Positions 34,782 to 43,446 of a stretch of 64,000 bases of DNA are shown here, piece after piece (positions within the stretch are counted from its first letter, which is position 1; each line of letters opens with the position of its first letter). The position numbers and the translations under genes are program-made. The stretch covers positions 4,088,054-4,152,053 of the forward strand of contig NZ_LT599032.1 in NCBI RefSeq assembly GCF_900079725.1, written 5' to 3'. Origin of the DNA: an uncultured Dysgonomonas sp. Lineage in GTDB: Bacteria; Bacteroidota; Bacteroidia; Bacteroidales; Dysgonomonadaceae. Below the pieces are notes generated by a model. It searched no databases and was not told where the DNA came from. It was given only the letters and a program-made list of their open reading frames with translations.

Positions 34782-34820
34782 ATTTTTTATTAATCCGTCC
34801 AACTTTTTGGGGTCAGATCA

Positions 34821-34840
34821 CAGATTCAGGCTCTTTTATT
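34821..34840. terminator. Right target-site copy and right arm of the split terminator
   Basis: The CAGA duplicate (34821-34824) leads into the right stem arm (34823-34836) and the following T-rich run. The LytTR gene on the minus strand ends at 34843, so it too has lost its hairpin. Confidence 0.75.
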
Positions 34841-34842
34841 TT

Positions 34843-35673
34843 TTACAAACCCAGCGTCTTTTTCAAAGCCTTATACCCACTCAGGCTTATGCGCACCTGT
34901 CCTCCGTTTTTCAGTTTCAGTAACTGGCTTTGCTTGTCATAGAGTTCTATCTGCGATATAAACTCTATATTGACTATGCTGGAACGGTGTACCCTTACAA
35001 ATTTATCTTGTGGCAACCCGCTTTCGAACGATTTCATGGTTTGCTCTTTCAGGAATTTCCCCTTTGTAGAGTGTATCATTACATAATCGCCTTCGGCCTG
35101 TAGGTGTATGATTTCGGATACCAGCACTACATCTATCTTTTGCCCGTTTTTTACGGCAATACGTTCCAGTGTTTCATTATTTTCAGTTTCAATCACAGGC
35201 TCTTGTATATTGTCCGGGAGTTCCTTGTCCTCTTTCTCTTCCCCAATCGTTATACCGGCAACCTTTTCCTCCGATGTGTACAATCGTGTAAATATTGTTA
35301 TTGTAAGACTGTATACGAGTAATGCCAGTACCGTACGTATAGGAACCGTGTGTAACAGGGGTGTCCATTCTTCTTCGGGAAATACCAGGTATAGAATCAG
35401 GTACTGGATACAGAGCCAGCAAGCTACAAAGAGAATGGCCAATGCACTGTAATTGATAAGTTGTTGCCTTACCGGAAAAGATGAAATATGACTGTATTGA
35501 GCTATATTCCTCAATAATAGGAGCAATCCCGAAAGAACAATTCCCGATATGGCTGAATCAGTAGTCAATACAGATTCTGATACATCCACCAGCGATTTCA
35601 TACATATGTATAAAATAATGGCCGCTGACAATGCAATGAGAATATGTATGTAAATCAGTTTGCGGTTTTCCAT
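34843..35673 (-). CDS. Membrane-anchored LytTR DNA-binding regulator
   Basis: The 276-residue protein has four membrane helices in its first ~130 residues, an acidic linker, and a C-terminal LytTR domain (about residues 170-276; IIHLQAEGDYVMIHSTKGKF, KFVRVHRSSIVNIEFI). LytTR domains bind DNA with a beta-fold and are usually fused to receivers. Here there is no receiver, so signal input should come from the membrane part. A -7 box (minus-strand TAATTTTG) lies at 35749-35756. The LiaF-like gene follows about 100 bp upstream in the same direction, which suggests a shared envelope-stress role. Confidence 0.85.
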   Translation of the reverse strand: MENRKLIYIHILIALSAAIILYICMKSLVDVSESVLTTDSAISGIVLSGLLLLLRNIAQYSHISSFPVRQQLINYSALAILFVACWLCIQYLILYLVFPEEEWTPLLHTVPIRTVLALLVYSLTITIFTRLYTSEEKVAGITIGEEKEDKELPDNIQEPVIETENNETLERIAVKNGQKIDVVLVSEIIHLQAEGDYVMIHSTKGKFLKEQTMKSFESGLPQDKFVRVHRSSIVNIEFISQIELYDKQSQLLKLKNGGQVRISLSGYKALKKTLGL

Positions 35674-35748
35674 TTCACAGAGTTTTAAGTGAAAGAAGTA
35701 TTTGATGCAACGTTGTTTAATAGTAACCGGCTATTACTGTTGCAGATA

Positions 35749-35756
35749 CAAAATTA
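35749..35756 (-). promoter_or_regulatory. -7 box of the LytTR gene
   Basis: On the minus strand this reads TAATTTTG, fitting TAnnTTTG, 76 bp before the LytTR start. It means the gene can be transcribed apart from the LiaF-like gene. Confidence 0.4.
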
Positions 35757-35775
35757 AATAAATGGGCCTGGGACC

Positions 35776-36567
35776 TTAGCTTCTTATTTCACCACTTCCG
35801 AACATGGCACTCCCTTTTATAATAAGGCGTGGCGCACTGCTTTCTGATATTTTATTGCTGATATGATAGCGTTTGTCTTCGAACGAACCAAGAAAGGAAC
35901 TGCTTTTTAATTCTACAGTCCAGTCGGACGGTGTATATATGACAATACTGCCAAACATCACATTAGCCTCGAGTATACCGGGGTATTCGCTTAGGTTTGC
36001 CCTGCGCAAATCTATAATCAGCTCACCAAACATCACATTGGCTTCTCCTCCCTTGAAGTTTTGCGAGAGAACTATTTGTTCAGAGCTTCCGAACATCAGA
36101 TTTTTATCAACATAGTCAGCACTGTTTTGTTCTGCCGGATTATAATTGTCATTTGTTGATTCATATCTGTATTCTTTACGATGGCCTCTTTTCGAAGAAG
36201 GGAATGAGCGGCTTATTACTAAAAGAATACCTCCGGCAATAAGCAGAACCGGCCAATATGTTTTAATATCGACATCGAATCTTACAAAGTGTTCAGGAAA
36301 TACGCTGCACAAAACAGGATAAATGAAAAAACATCCGATAGCTATGAGAAAGAAAGCTCCGACAAATTGTTTTTTTAATAAGTTCCAAATACCTAATACG
36401 ATCAGGAGCATCTGCCAGGATATAAGTATCCGTTTATATTCTATAGGTATAATACCAAGATTGAGGAATAGGTATATTCCACCAAAAAGAATAAGAAAAA
36501 GAGCAAATCCGATTCCATTTCCCCGGTTTCTCTTAAATAGGTATTTATCTTTAAAATCTCTTTCCAT
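35776..36567 (-). CDS. LiaF-like membrane protein (envelope-stress family)
   Basis: I prefer the ATG at 36567 (MERDFKDKYLFKRN); the ATG at 36603 would add twelve residues. The 263-residue product has about four N-terminal membrane helices (residues 18-130) with repeated W-P-x-L-L/I-x-G-type pieces (TYWPVLLIAGGILLVI). A soluble C-terminal beta-helix-like domain has recurring NVMFGELII, NVMFGSIVIYTPSDWTVEL and SAMFGSGEI strands, the signature of LiaF/VanR-inhibitor-type 'cell wall-active antibiotic response' proteins. By analogy it may hold the neighbouring LytTR regulator in check; the direct link is inference. Confidence 0.78.
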   Translation of the reverse strand: MERDFKDKYLFKRNRGNGIGFALFLILFGGIYLFLNLGIIPIEYKRILISWQMLLIVLGIWNLLKKQFVGAFFLIAIGCFFIYPVLCSVFPEHFVRFDVDIKTYWPVLLIAGGILLVISRSFPSSKRGHRKEYRYESTNDNYNPAEQNSADYVDKNLMFGSSEQIVLSQNFKGGEANVMFGELIIDLRRANLSEYPGILEANVMFGSIVIYTPSDWTVELKSSSFLGSFEDKRYHISNKISESSAPRLIIKGSAMFGSGEIRS

Positions 36568-36682
36568 AAGAATAAGTTTTGGGTTTCTGATGTAAAAGTA
36601 CATTTGTTGAAGTTAACAGGCAATGATAAATCGACAAACAAATACTATTTCCCGATGAGCGAGGAATAAATAACTGCAAATA

Positions 36683-38437
36683 TTATTTCATTTGTTTCAC
36701 TCGGAATCCATCCTGCAGGCTGTTCCCTCTGGCTTCCACTGTGTTTATATCCTGCATTTTCCATTCTTCGGCAATAGCCGCATCTCCTGTACACGGGAAT
36801 ATGCCAAAGCATGAACCCGTCCTTTGAGTGGTTATATAGATAGTGATACTATCGCTGATTTTATGGGGGATTATTTCGAAGGTCAGGTTATGCGATGTCT
36901 TTTCAAACAGGGCCGAATCCTCCATTTTATATTCTGCCGGATAAGGGCGATAAAGCATTACCAAAACATAATCCTTTATATTTCTTTCTTTTAAAGCGTG
37001 GTAATACTGACTGCCGGCTTTGGCAAAAGATATGAAAATGAGTATGGTAAAACCTGCAATAATAATGTTTCCCGTTTTTGCTCCCACTCTTTTATTGTCT
37101 TTCAGTATCAAGGAAATGGCAAAAAACAGCATGGCGAATATTACTCCCGCGCAAAACCTGAAATCGCGAGCAGTCAAAAGCCAATATATCATATTTATAC
37201 TTAATACAACGAATATGAAATACATATATGCCGGGGTGTTCCCTTTCTTTCGGATATACCAAAAGCCTGTAATAAAGACAGCGATAACCGACAGGAAGAA
37301 ATAAGTTGTCCATGACAGGAAAAAAGTAGAGAACGTCAGGTTTTCCAGATAATGGGGTATAGCATAGCCGAAACCTCCGTTGCCGATTTCACTGATGTAT
37401 TCACGTTGTTTGATAAGGACATATTGCGGCACTTTCCAGTCGAAGGAAAACAAATCTATTTCTCCTAACGGATACACCAGATAGCCTGTAATGATTACAT
37501 TCCGTATGAGCCAAAGTATGATGACAGCCATAGCACTGAGACACGGAAACAGCATTTCTTTATATTTCTTTTCTTTGACCAGTTGATATATTACATACAA
37601 GCTAATCAGGCAGAGCGGAGCGAAGAGTAGTTTATACGTTACCAGACTGATGATGACGAATATATACAACAGCGGCTTTTTTCTCAGATTGTCCGGATAT
37701 AATATCAGGCTCGATATAAGATAGAAGACGGCCAGATTAGGAATTGTATCGGTAGAAGTATCTGCAATGCCTTCTTTCGAAAAATAAAATAAGAGAAAGT
37801 ATAAAACGAGCAGAATCAGGCGCTTAATTTCGAATCTGCTACTTATTGTTTCATATAATATCCATATGGCCAGCAATATAGCTAATGCGCTCTGCAAACC
37901 ATAAACAGGTTGCCCAAACAGGAAACGTAATGTAAATATGGAGCTAAGCAGCAGGTAATTGGAGTTGAATCCCAATCTGTCTTCGAAATTCCCCAATCCG
38001 GGAATAACAGCAAAATCTTCATTCCACCGGATATTTTGGTAATGGTAATAATTGGGGTCGAAACTGAGGAAGGACGAATAGAGGCACAGGATGCAGAACG
38101 AAAACAAAGCCAGGGCTATAATTAATAACCGGATAATAGAAAGTCCCTGTATCTTTTTTAGAATGCCATTAACCGTTTTTTGTAAGTGCTCTTTCCTGAA
38201 AATCCAATATATAATCAATAAACCTAAAAATGTAAATAATACAAATTGATTAGACGGGACAAATAGCGATGATAATGATAAGGGAATCAGAATGGCGCAC
38301 AATCCGATAAGGAAGCGGTCTGTCAAAGAATAATTTGATTTACTTCGACATAAAGCTTGATATAAGTATGTGAAAAAATCCCCTGTGGAAAACAGGACGA
38401 ATAAAATAATAAGCCAGGATACGAGTATTGCAATCAT
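36683..38437 (-). CDS. Polytopic membrane protein, GT-C-like (copy 1)
   Basis: The 584-residue protein has about thirteen membrane helices and an extracytoplasmic loop with YHYQNIRWNEDFAVIPGLGN and EDRLGFNSNYLLLSSIFTLRF. The layout resembles GT-C-type glycosyltransferases or membrane proteins of the LIC_10190 type, as far as I recall that family. The last ~110 residues are soluble and end in GNSLQDGFRVKQ. A clear paralogue, with the same loop and same ending, lies at 47825-49645. A role in surface-polymer synthesis is possible but not shown. Confidence 0.65.
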   Translation of the reverse strand: MIAILVSWLIILFVLFSTGDFFTYLYQALCRSKSNYSLTDRFLIGLCAILIPLSLSSLFVPSNQFVLFTFLGLLIIYWIFRKEHLQKTVNGILKKIQGLSIIRLLIIALALFSFCILCLYSSFLSFDPNYYHYQNIRWNEDFAVIPGLGNFEDRLGFNSNYLLLSSIFTLRFLFGQPVYGLQSALAILLAIWILYETISSRFEIKRLILLVLYFLLFYFSKEGIADTSTDTIPNLAVFYLISSLILYPDNLRKKPLLYIFVIISLVTYKLLFAPLCLISLYVIYQLVKEKKYKEMLFPCLSAMAVIILWLIRNVIITGYLVYPLGEIDLFSFDWKVPQYVLIKQREYISEIGNGGFGYAIPHYLENLTFSTFFLSWTTYFFLSVIAVFITGFWYIRKKGNTPAYMYFIFVVLSINMIYWLLTARDFRFCAGVIFAMLFFAISLILKDNKRVGAKTGNIIIAGFTILIFISFAKAGSQYYHALKERNIKDYVLVMLYRPYPAEYKMEDSALFEKTSHNLTFEIIPHKISDSITIYITTQRTGSCFGIFPCTGDAAIAEEWKMQDINTVEARGNSLQDGFRVKQMK

Positions 38438-38641
38438 TATTTAGCCGGAATCGTTAAGGCCGTGAACCTATTTGTTACTTCGAAAAATAAAAACGGAAGT
38501 ATATTATAATTTTATTATTTCATAATAGGCAAATATATAAAATATTTATTGATGTATTGTTGGCCGTATAGGGCAAAAAATAGTAAAGATGTTGCTATGC
38601 AATACCCGGACACGGGATGTCTGTGCGAGCAGGTGAAATTT

Positions 38642-38830
38642 TCACCCTTCGGAAGAAGATTTATTAGATGAATTATCGTCTGGGATTTGATTTTCAGGAT
38701 AATATTCTTTACTCAACCATGTTTTATTGCATTTTGTACACGTAATAACATGGTCAACAAAATCATAGAGTAAATCATGAGTATCTCCTTTATAACAAGG
38801 CTCTTTTAGTATTTCATCAGCATTTTCCAT
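38642..38830 (-). CDS. Small zinc-ribbon-like protein, 62 aa
   Basis: From the ATG at 38830 the product is 62 residues with Cys12, His18, His27, Cys31 and Cys34 (VDHVITCTKCNKTW), a plausible metal-binding knuckle, and a polar serine/asparagine-rich tail. A perfect -7 box at 38858-38865 (minus-strand TATCTTTG) sits 28 bp upstream, which excludes the longer in-frame start at 38860 and supports expression. I do not recognise a named family. Confidence 0.55.
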   Translation of the reverse strand: MENADEILKEPCYKGDTHDLLYDFVDHVITCTKCNKTWLSKEYYPENQIPDDNSSNKSSSEG

Positions 38831-38857
38831 AGAATAATAAACCTTTAATAATCTGTA

Positions 38858-38865
38858 CAAAGATA
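38858..38865 (-). promoter_or_regulatory. -7 box of the 62-aa gene
   Basis: On the minus strand this reads TATCTTTG, a perfect TAnnTTTG box 28 bp before the ATG at 38830. Confidence 0.5.
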
Positions 38866-39042
38866 CGAAAAATCATAGTGTCTTTGCCTCCTGCTGGTGC
38901 GGACATCTTGTCCGTGTCTTACTCATAGAGCAAATTTTTTACTGCGCAAGACACAGACGGGATATTCGCGCGAACTTCAAATTTATCAAAAAAACTTTAT
39001 CTATATAAGAAACTAATTATTAAACATTAATATTTAAGCCTT

Positions 39043-39735
39043 ATGAAGTATAAAGAAAAAATAGCCACAGAAATTATCCGGATGATAGAACAGGACTTGT
39101 ACAGCATTTCTGAAATCTGCAAAACATTTAAAATCAGCCGTAAAACATTTTATGAATGGAAAAAGATTAAACCTGATTTTAAAGAAGCGGTAGAAGAAGC
39201 CATCGACCACCGCGAAGATGTAATGATAGCCTCGGCTCGGATAGGGCTAAAACAACTGCTCGAAGGTTATGTGCAGAAAAAGGAGAAGATCACTTATGTC
39301 CCCGACAAAAACGATCCGGTAAACGATGTGGAGAAATGCCGCATAGTGGAAAAGAAATTCTGCCCACCGAGTATCCGTGCCATAAAGTATGTGCTTGACC
39401 GCGAAGAAAGGAAAAAGGATAGAGACCGCTTACTGGCATCGGAGCGCCGTCCGCTGATCATCGAAGTGCAGGACGAGGAAACCAAACGTGAGCTGATGGT
39501 CTTGCAAGAGAACGGTTTCCGTCCGGGCGGCTCACTCAATCCGGAGGTAGTTACTGCTGTAGATAGGAAACTGGAAGAAGAACTAAAAGTGAAAAGTGAA
39601 GAACGAAAAATTGGAAATGGGCAAGTTGTGGAACAGACTCCTGTCGCTCAACCACCTGCCGTCCCGGTAGAGAAACCCAAGCCGAAGAATCCCTATCCGT
39701 TTTTGCCTCCGGGATATACGTCGAGGACGGATTGA
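39043..39735 (+). CDS. Terminase-small-subunit-like HTH protein, solitary
   Basis: The 230-residue product begins with a helix-turn-helix of the phage terminase small subunit type (IIRMIEQDLYSISEICKTFK then ISRKTFYEWKKIKPDFKEA), followed by a helical region (EAIDHREDVMIASARIGLKQ) and a proline-rich tail (PVEKPKPKNPYPFLPPGY). In phages such proteins recognise packaging sites. Here no large terminase, portal, capsid or integrase is nearby, so this is either a phage remnant or a protein adopted for chromosomal use. It is flanked downstream by the dispersed GTTAC repeats. Confidence 0.65.
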   Translation: MKYKEKIATEIIRMIEQDLYSISEICKTFKISRKTFYEWKKIKPDFKEAVEEAIDHREDVMIASARIGLKQLLEGYVQKKEKITYVPDKNDPVNDVEKCRIVEKKFCPPSIRAIKYVLDREERKKDRDRLLASERRPLIIEVQDEETKRELMVLQENGFRPGGSLNPEVVTAVDRKLEEELKVKSEERKIGNGQVVEQTPVAQPPAVPVEKPKPKNPYPFLPPGYTSRTD

Positions 39736-39780
39736 GGAAGTTTATAAGAGAAAAACGAAAAATTATACGAGATGCAAACT

Positions 39781-40115
39781 GTTACCTTTGTTACTTTTTT
39801 GGTAAACTGTAGGGGGCAAAAGCCAAAGTTGCCTGTCAAATTGTTTCCCTCTTTGTCATTGGCTCCGCTTTGCTCTGCCGAACGTTGTATCTGAATGCAA
39901 TGAAGAATCTCGACCCTTCAGACAAGAGATGTTTCACTCCGTTCAACATGACAACCAACGGTCACAGGAGCGTAGCGTATGTAAATAGATAGTGAAAATA
40001 ACTTTTGACACACCCTCGTTGGTCATTGCGGGTGAAAGATATTTCGCCCCTACAAGAATGCTGAATGTGTTACCTTAATTATTCATTGTTTTCAGTGTTA
40101 CTTTTGTTACTTTTT
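39781..40115. repeat. Two copies of a 19-bp dispersed repeat around a gene-free stretch
   Basis: GTTACCTTTGTTACTTTTT occurs at 39781-39799, identical to 11851-11869, and with one change at 40097-40115. The 300 bp between them are richer in GC than the surroundings, contain no reading frame of note, and resemble in texture the structured element at 11.3-11.75 kb. No tRNA or promoter is evident before 40200. Confidence 0.55.
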
Positions 40116-40212
40116 GCTATCTATGGTCTTTTCTTTCGGGATTAAGGGCTGTTAATATAGAATGCTCCCTGTAAAAAGAATCTGAAACAATGGGCGGGAT
40201 TTAAAATATTTT

Positions 40213-40220
40213 TAACTTTG
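40213..40220 (+). promoter_or_regulatory. -7 box of serS
   Basis: TAACTTTG fits TAnnTTTG and lies 70 bp before the serS start. The -33 region is not convincing. Confidence 0.45.
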
Positions 40221-40289
40221 TAACTGGAATATTGTTATTAAACATACAGAAATAATAAAATAGGTCTGTGACCTAAAAAAACAGATAGA

Positions 40290-41561
40290 ATGTTGACGCT
40301 GAAAACCATTAGTGAGAATCCGGAGCTGGTTATTAAAAAACTGGCTAAGAAACATTTCGACGGAAAAGAAATAATAGGAAAAGTGCTGGATATAGACCAG
40401 ACCAGAAAAAAGACGCAAACAACACTTGATGCAAGCCTCGCCGAATCCAATAGCTTATCCAAACATATCGGGCAACTGATGAAGGAAGGGAAAAAAGCTG
40501 AAGCCGAAGCCGCAAAAAACAGGGTGTCGGAATTGAAAGGCGAAAATAAAATACTTGAAGATGCTTTGCGTCAGGCCGAACAGGATTTGCAGGATTTATT
40601 GGTACTTATCCCCAATCTTCCCGCCGATGAGGTGCCCGAAGGCCGCACACCTGAAGATAATGTAGTGGAACGTACCGGAGGTGCTATTCCCGAATTGGGG
40701 GAAGATGCGCTGCCTCACTGGGATCTGGCGAAGAAGTATGATTTGATAGATTTTGAACTTGGTGTAAAGATATCGGGTGCAGGTTTTCCTGTTTATAAAG
40801 GAAAGGGTGCCCGCCTGCAACGTGCATTGATTAATTATTTCCTGGATAAGGCTCGCGAAGCCGGATATCTCGAAGTGCAACCGCCTTATGTCGTGAATGC
40901 AACTTCGGGTTACGGTACAGGTAATCTACCGGACAAAGAAGGTCAGATGTATCACGCTACTATAGATGATTTATATTTGATACCGACGGCAGAAGTTCCG
41001 GTAACTAATATTTATCGTGATGTAATTTTGGAAGAGAGGGACTTTCCTGTAATGAATACTGCATACTCTGCTTGTTTTCGTCGCGAAGCAGGTTCATATG
41101 GAAAAGACGTAAGAGGACTGAACCGTTTACATCAGTTCGATAAGGTAGAGATTGTACGTATCGATAAACCGGAGCATTCCTATCAATCGCTGAAAGAAAT
41201 GGTGGCTCATGTTCAGTCACTGGTAGAAGAGTTGGGTTTGCCTTGGCGTATTCTTCGTCTGTGTGGCGGAGATATGAGTTTCACTTCAGCTCTTACATTC
41301 GACTTCGAAGTATTCTCTGCGGCACAACAACGATGGCTGGAAGTAAGTTCTGTATCTAACTTCGAAAGCTATCAGGCCAACCGTTTGAAATGCCGTTACC
41401 GTGACGCCGATAAAAAAATACAGTTGGTGCATACCCTGAACGGAAGTGCTTTAGCCTTGCCGCGTATAGTTGCCGCTTTATTGGAAAATAATCAAACGCC
41501 CGAAGGTATTCGTATACCGGACGCATTGGTACCGTATACCGGTTTTGAATTTATTAATTAA
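40290..41561 (+). CDS. serS: Seryl-tRNA synthetase
   Basis: This 423-residue class II synthetase charges tRNA-Ser and tRNA-Sec. The first ~105 residues form the antiparallel coiled-coil arm that grips the long variable arm of tRNA-Ser. Motif 2 is CFRREAGSYGKDVRGLNRLH and motif 3 is NGSALALPRIVAALLEN. Length and order are typical. It appears monocistronic with its own -7 box. Confidence 0.97.
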   Translation: MLTLKTISENPELVIKKLAKKHFDGKEIIGKVLDIDQTRKKTQTTLDASLAESNSLSKHIGQLMKEGKKAEAEAAKNRVSELKGENKILEDALRQAEQDLQDLLVLIPNLPADEVPEGRTPEDNVVERTGGAIPELGEDALPHWDLAKKYDLIDFELGVKISGAGFPVYKGKGARLQRALINYFLDKAREAGYLEVQPPYVVNATSGYGTGNLPDKEGQMYHATIDDLYLIPTAEVPVTNIYRDVILEERDFPVMNTAYSACFRREAGSYGKDVRGLNRLHQFDKVEIVRIDKPEHSYQSLKEMVAHVQSLVEELGLPWRILRLCGGDMSFTSALTFDFEVFSAAQQRWLEVSSVSNFESYQANRLKCRYRDADKKIQLVHTLNGSALALPRIVAALLENNQTPEGIRIPDALVPYTGFEFIN

Positions 41562-41616
41562 AGTGAAAAAGGAACTATTTGAGTCAAGAAACTGTTATTT
41601 TAAATAGTTAATGTAT

Positions 41617-41624
41617 TATTTTTG
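41617..41624 (+). promoter_or_regulatory. -7 box of the first SPOR gene
   Basis: TATTTTTG fits TAnnTTTG, 36 bp before the ATG. No clear -33 TTTG is found at the expected spacing. Confidence 0.4.
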
Positions 41625-41660
41625 TGCTAATTGTTAAAACTAAGATAATTATAAAAAGTT

Positions 41661-42185
41661 ATGAATAAAAAATTAATTGGAATCGGATTGGCTATTGCCT
41701 TTGTTATAGGTTTTGGTTCATGTAAGCCAAAGCAAAGTGCCTATAAATCGGTGTATGAGGCAGCTAAAGAAAGGGACGTGGAAGATAATACAACATCGGC
41801 TGCTGTTTCTAAACCGGCAGAAACCACGCCAACATATACTGCAAGTACAAATGAATCGGTAAGAAAAGAAAAAGTTACTCCGGTATATGAAAGTGATGCA
41901 GCAGGATTGAAAGCATATAGTGTTGTAGTTGCTGCTATGGCTATGAAACCCGGAGCAGAATCATTGAAAGAAAGATTCGGAAACGATGGTTACAATATTA
42001 TTCTGGCTCGTAACGAACAAGGTATGTACCGTGTGATTATCGCAAGCTACGATTCTAAAGAACAAGCTGTAGCAAAGAAAAACGAAATTTTAGCAAAATA
42101 TGCAGAATTGGGTGAGCCTTCTACATTGAAAGCTAAATATGGTATCCCATTCAATGACTGGTGGATACTTCAGAGAGAATACTAA
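41661..42185 (+). CDS. SPOR-domain lipoprotein
   Basis: The 174-residue product has a lipoprotein signal (IGLAIAFVIGFGSCKPK, Cys about residue 20), a serine/threonine-rich linker, and a C-terminal SPOR-type domain (about residues 95-165; SVVVAAMAMKPGAESLKERF, MYRVIIASYDSKEQAVAKK). SPOR domains bind denuded peptidoglycan at the septum. It ends in KYGIPFNDWWIL, almost the same as the ending of the next gene, so the two are paralogues. A terminator separates them, so each has its own transcript. Confidence 0.85.
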   Translation: MNKKLIGIGLAIAFVIGFGSCKPKQSAYKSVYEAAKERDVEDNTTSAAVSKPAETTPTYTASTNESVRKEKVTPVYESDAAGLKAYSVVVAAMAMKPGAESLKERFGNDGYNIILARNEQGMYRVIIASYDSKEQAVAKKNEILAKYAELGEPSTLKAKYGIPFNDWWILQREY

Positions 42186-42204
42186 TTCAACAGATAAATA
42201 GTAT

Positions 42205-42247
42205 AAGGCAGGGGGAGCAATTAATGTTTTCCCTGTTTTTTTGTTAT
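42205..42247 (+). terminator. Rho-independent terminator
   Basis: CAGGGGGA (42209-42216) pairs with TTTCCCTG (42228-42235) using two G-T pairs, and a run of seven T's follows. Confidence 0.75.
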
Positions 42248-42428
42248 CTTATTCAAAAAAAATTATCTATATGTGAAGGGTTAAGAGAAACCCTTTCAGA
42301 ACTCCTTAATTTGTTATGTAATTATAAATAATCAAAAGTTTAAAGAAGCGGTTAATCTTACCACGTTAAAAGTGGTCGAGTTTTGTAACTTTCTTTGTAT
42401 AAGAATATTGTTTCCTTTTGTTTTTTTC

Positions 42429-42436
42429 TATCTTTG
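42429..42436 (+). promoter_or_regulatory. -7 box of the second SPOR gene
   Basis: TATCTTTG is a perfect -7 box 54 bp before the ATG. ATTG at 42407-42410 may serve as a weak -33 element. Confidence 0.5.
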
Positions 42437-42490
42437 TATATCAAACAGCAATAAAGGTTTACTATTTCATTCGCAAAACACATAGATTTT

Positions 42491-43423
42491 ATGAAAATAT
42501 CGGTACACACAACTTTACTTTTAGCTTTTATCTTTCTTGCTTTACCATGTAAATCTCAGAAAAATCAGGATAAAAAATATAAAAGTTTTTATCATTCGGT
42601 GAATAAAGCACATGGAGAAATGCCGGTGCAAACCAGCCGGGTTGCAGACTCGGATATTATAATCGAAAAAATAACAGTGGCAGAGTTAGATTCTGTGATG
42701 AAAAATCTAACAGGTGTAACAGATATCATGCAGGGCGGAAAATCGTTATTGCATCCGGTTGTTACATTGGAATTAGATCCTTATTCTTCTGCTTCTCAGG
42801 CTCTGTTTGGCTGTGTTGAAGGTTTGGACAGGATTCCTGAGGTCGGGAAAAGTACTCCTGAGCCGAAAATTCAGAGCTTCCCGATGGTGAAGAAGACCCG
42901 TATAATTGCGGCTGTAACTCCTACTTCTACAAAAAAAACAACAGAGACAGAGCGTACAACTATGGTGCCATCGGGTACAACAACTCCGGTAAGAACTGCA
43001 CCAAAAGCTACTACAGTTGCTCCGAAAACAGAAACAGCAGCACCAGCTTCAAAACCATCGACGTCATTTCGTTCGTTCAATGATTCCGACTGGAAATTGT
43101 TTCGTTCTGTGGATGTGAAATTGGTAGATCAGGCAGATAATGGATATATGAAGAAATATGCTATTGTGCTGGGGACTTTCAAGAGCCTTAACAATGCAGA
43201 ATTCATAAAGCGGACATTTAATGGATTAGGAGAACGCTCCATTGTAGTGAAGAGTAATCAGGGAATATATTATGCCTTGCTAGGTAGTTATGATTCAGAG
43301 GCAGATGCTATCCAAAAACTAGAAGAAGTAACAAAAAAATATACAGAAGGAGTTTCAAAGACAAGGCGCATAAGCCGTTTTGGAATACCTCTCGACGATT
43401 TGTGGATTTTGATACTTAAATAA
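42491..43423 (+). CDS. SPOR-domain exported protein
   Basis: The 310-residue product has a signal peptide (MKISVHTTLLLAFIFLALPCKS), an N-terminal segment without a known fold, a threonine/alanine/proline-rich linker (about residues 140-195), and a C-terminal SPOR-type domain (KKYAIVLGTFKSLNNAEFIK, IYYALLGSYDSEADAIQKLE). It finishes in FGIPLDDLWIL, the same tail as the preceding SPOR lipoprotein. It lacks a lipobox, so it is likely soluble in the periplasm. It is 23 bp from the MBL hydrolase gene and may be co-transcribed with it. Confidence 0.8.
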   Translation: MKISVHTTLLLAFIFLALPCKSQKNQDKKYKSFYHSVNKAHGEMPVQTSRVADSDIIIEKITVAELDSVMKNLTGVTDIMQGGKSLLHPVVTLELDPYSSASQALFGCVEGLDRIPEVGKSTPEPKIQSFPMVKKTRIIAAVTPTSTKKTTETERTTMVPSGTTTPVRTAPKATTVAPKTETAAPASKPSTSFRSFNDSDWKLFRSVDVKLVDQADNGYMKKYAIVLGTFKSLNNAEFIKRTFNGLGERSIVVKSNQGIYYALLGSYDSEADAIQKLEEVTKKYTEGVSKTRRISRFGIPLDDLWILILK

Positions 43424-43446
43424 GTGAATTAGAATAAATTGAAAGA

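Larger units (their letters stand above)
33394..34820 (+). mobile_element. IS3-family insertion sequence, complete
   Basis: The element is 1427 bp, bounded by imperfect terminal inverted repeats: TGAAGTGAGCCCCAAAG at the left, TGATCTGACCCCAAAAAG at the right when read inward. It carries two overlapping-phase genes of the IS3 type joined by a slippery A-run, and is flanked by the 4-bp duplication CAGA. Intact ends, intact genes and an exact duplication indicate a recent and probably active copy. The name in IS catalogues cannot be given from memory. Confidence 0.9.

Noticed and set aside
39043-39735. Prophage at the terminase-like gene
   Set aside because: No portal, capsid, tail, lysis or integrase gene and no attachment repeats were seen on either side.
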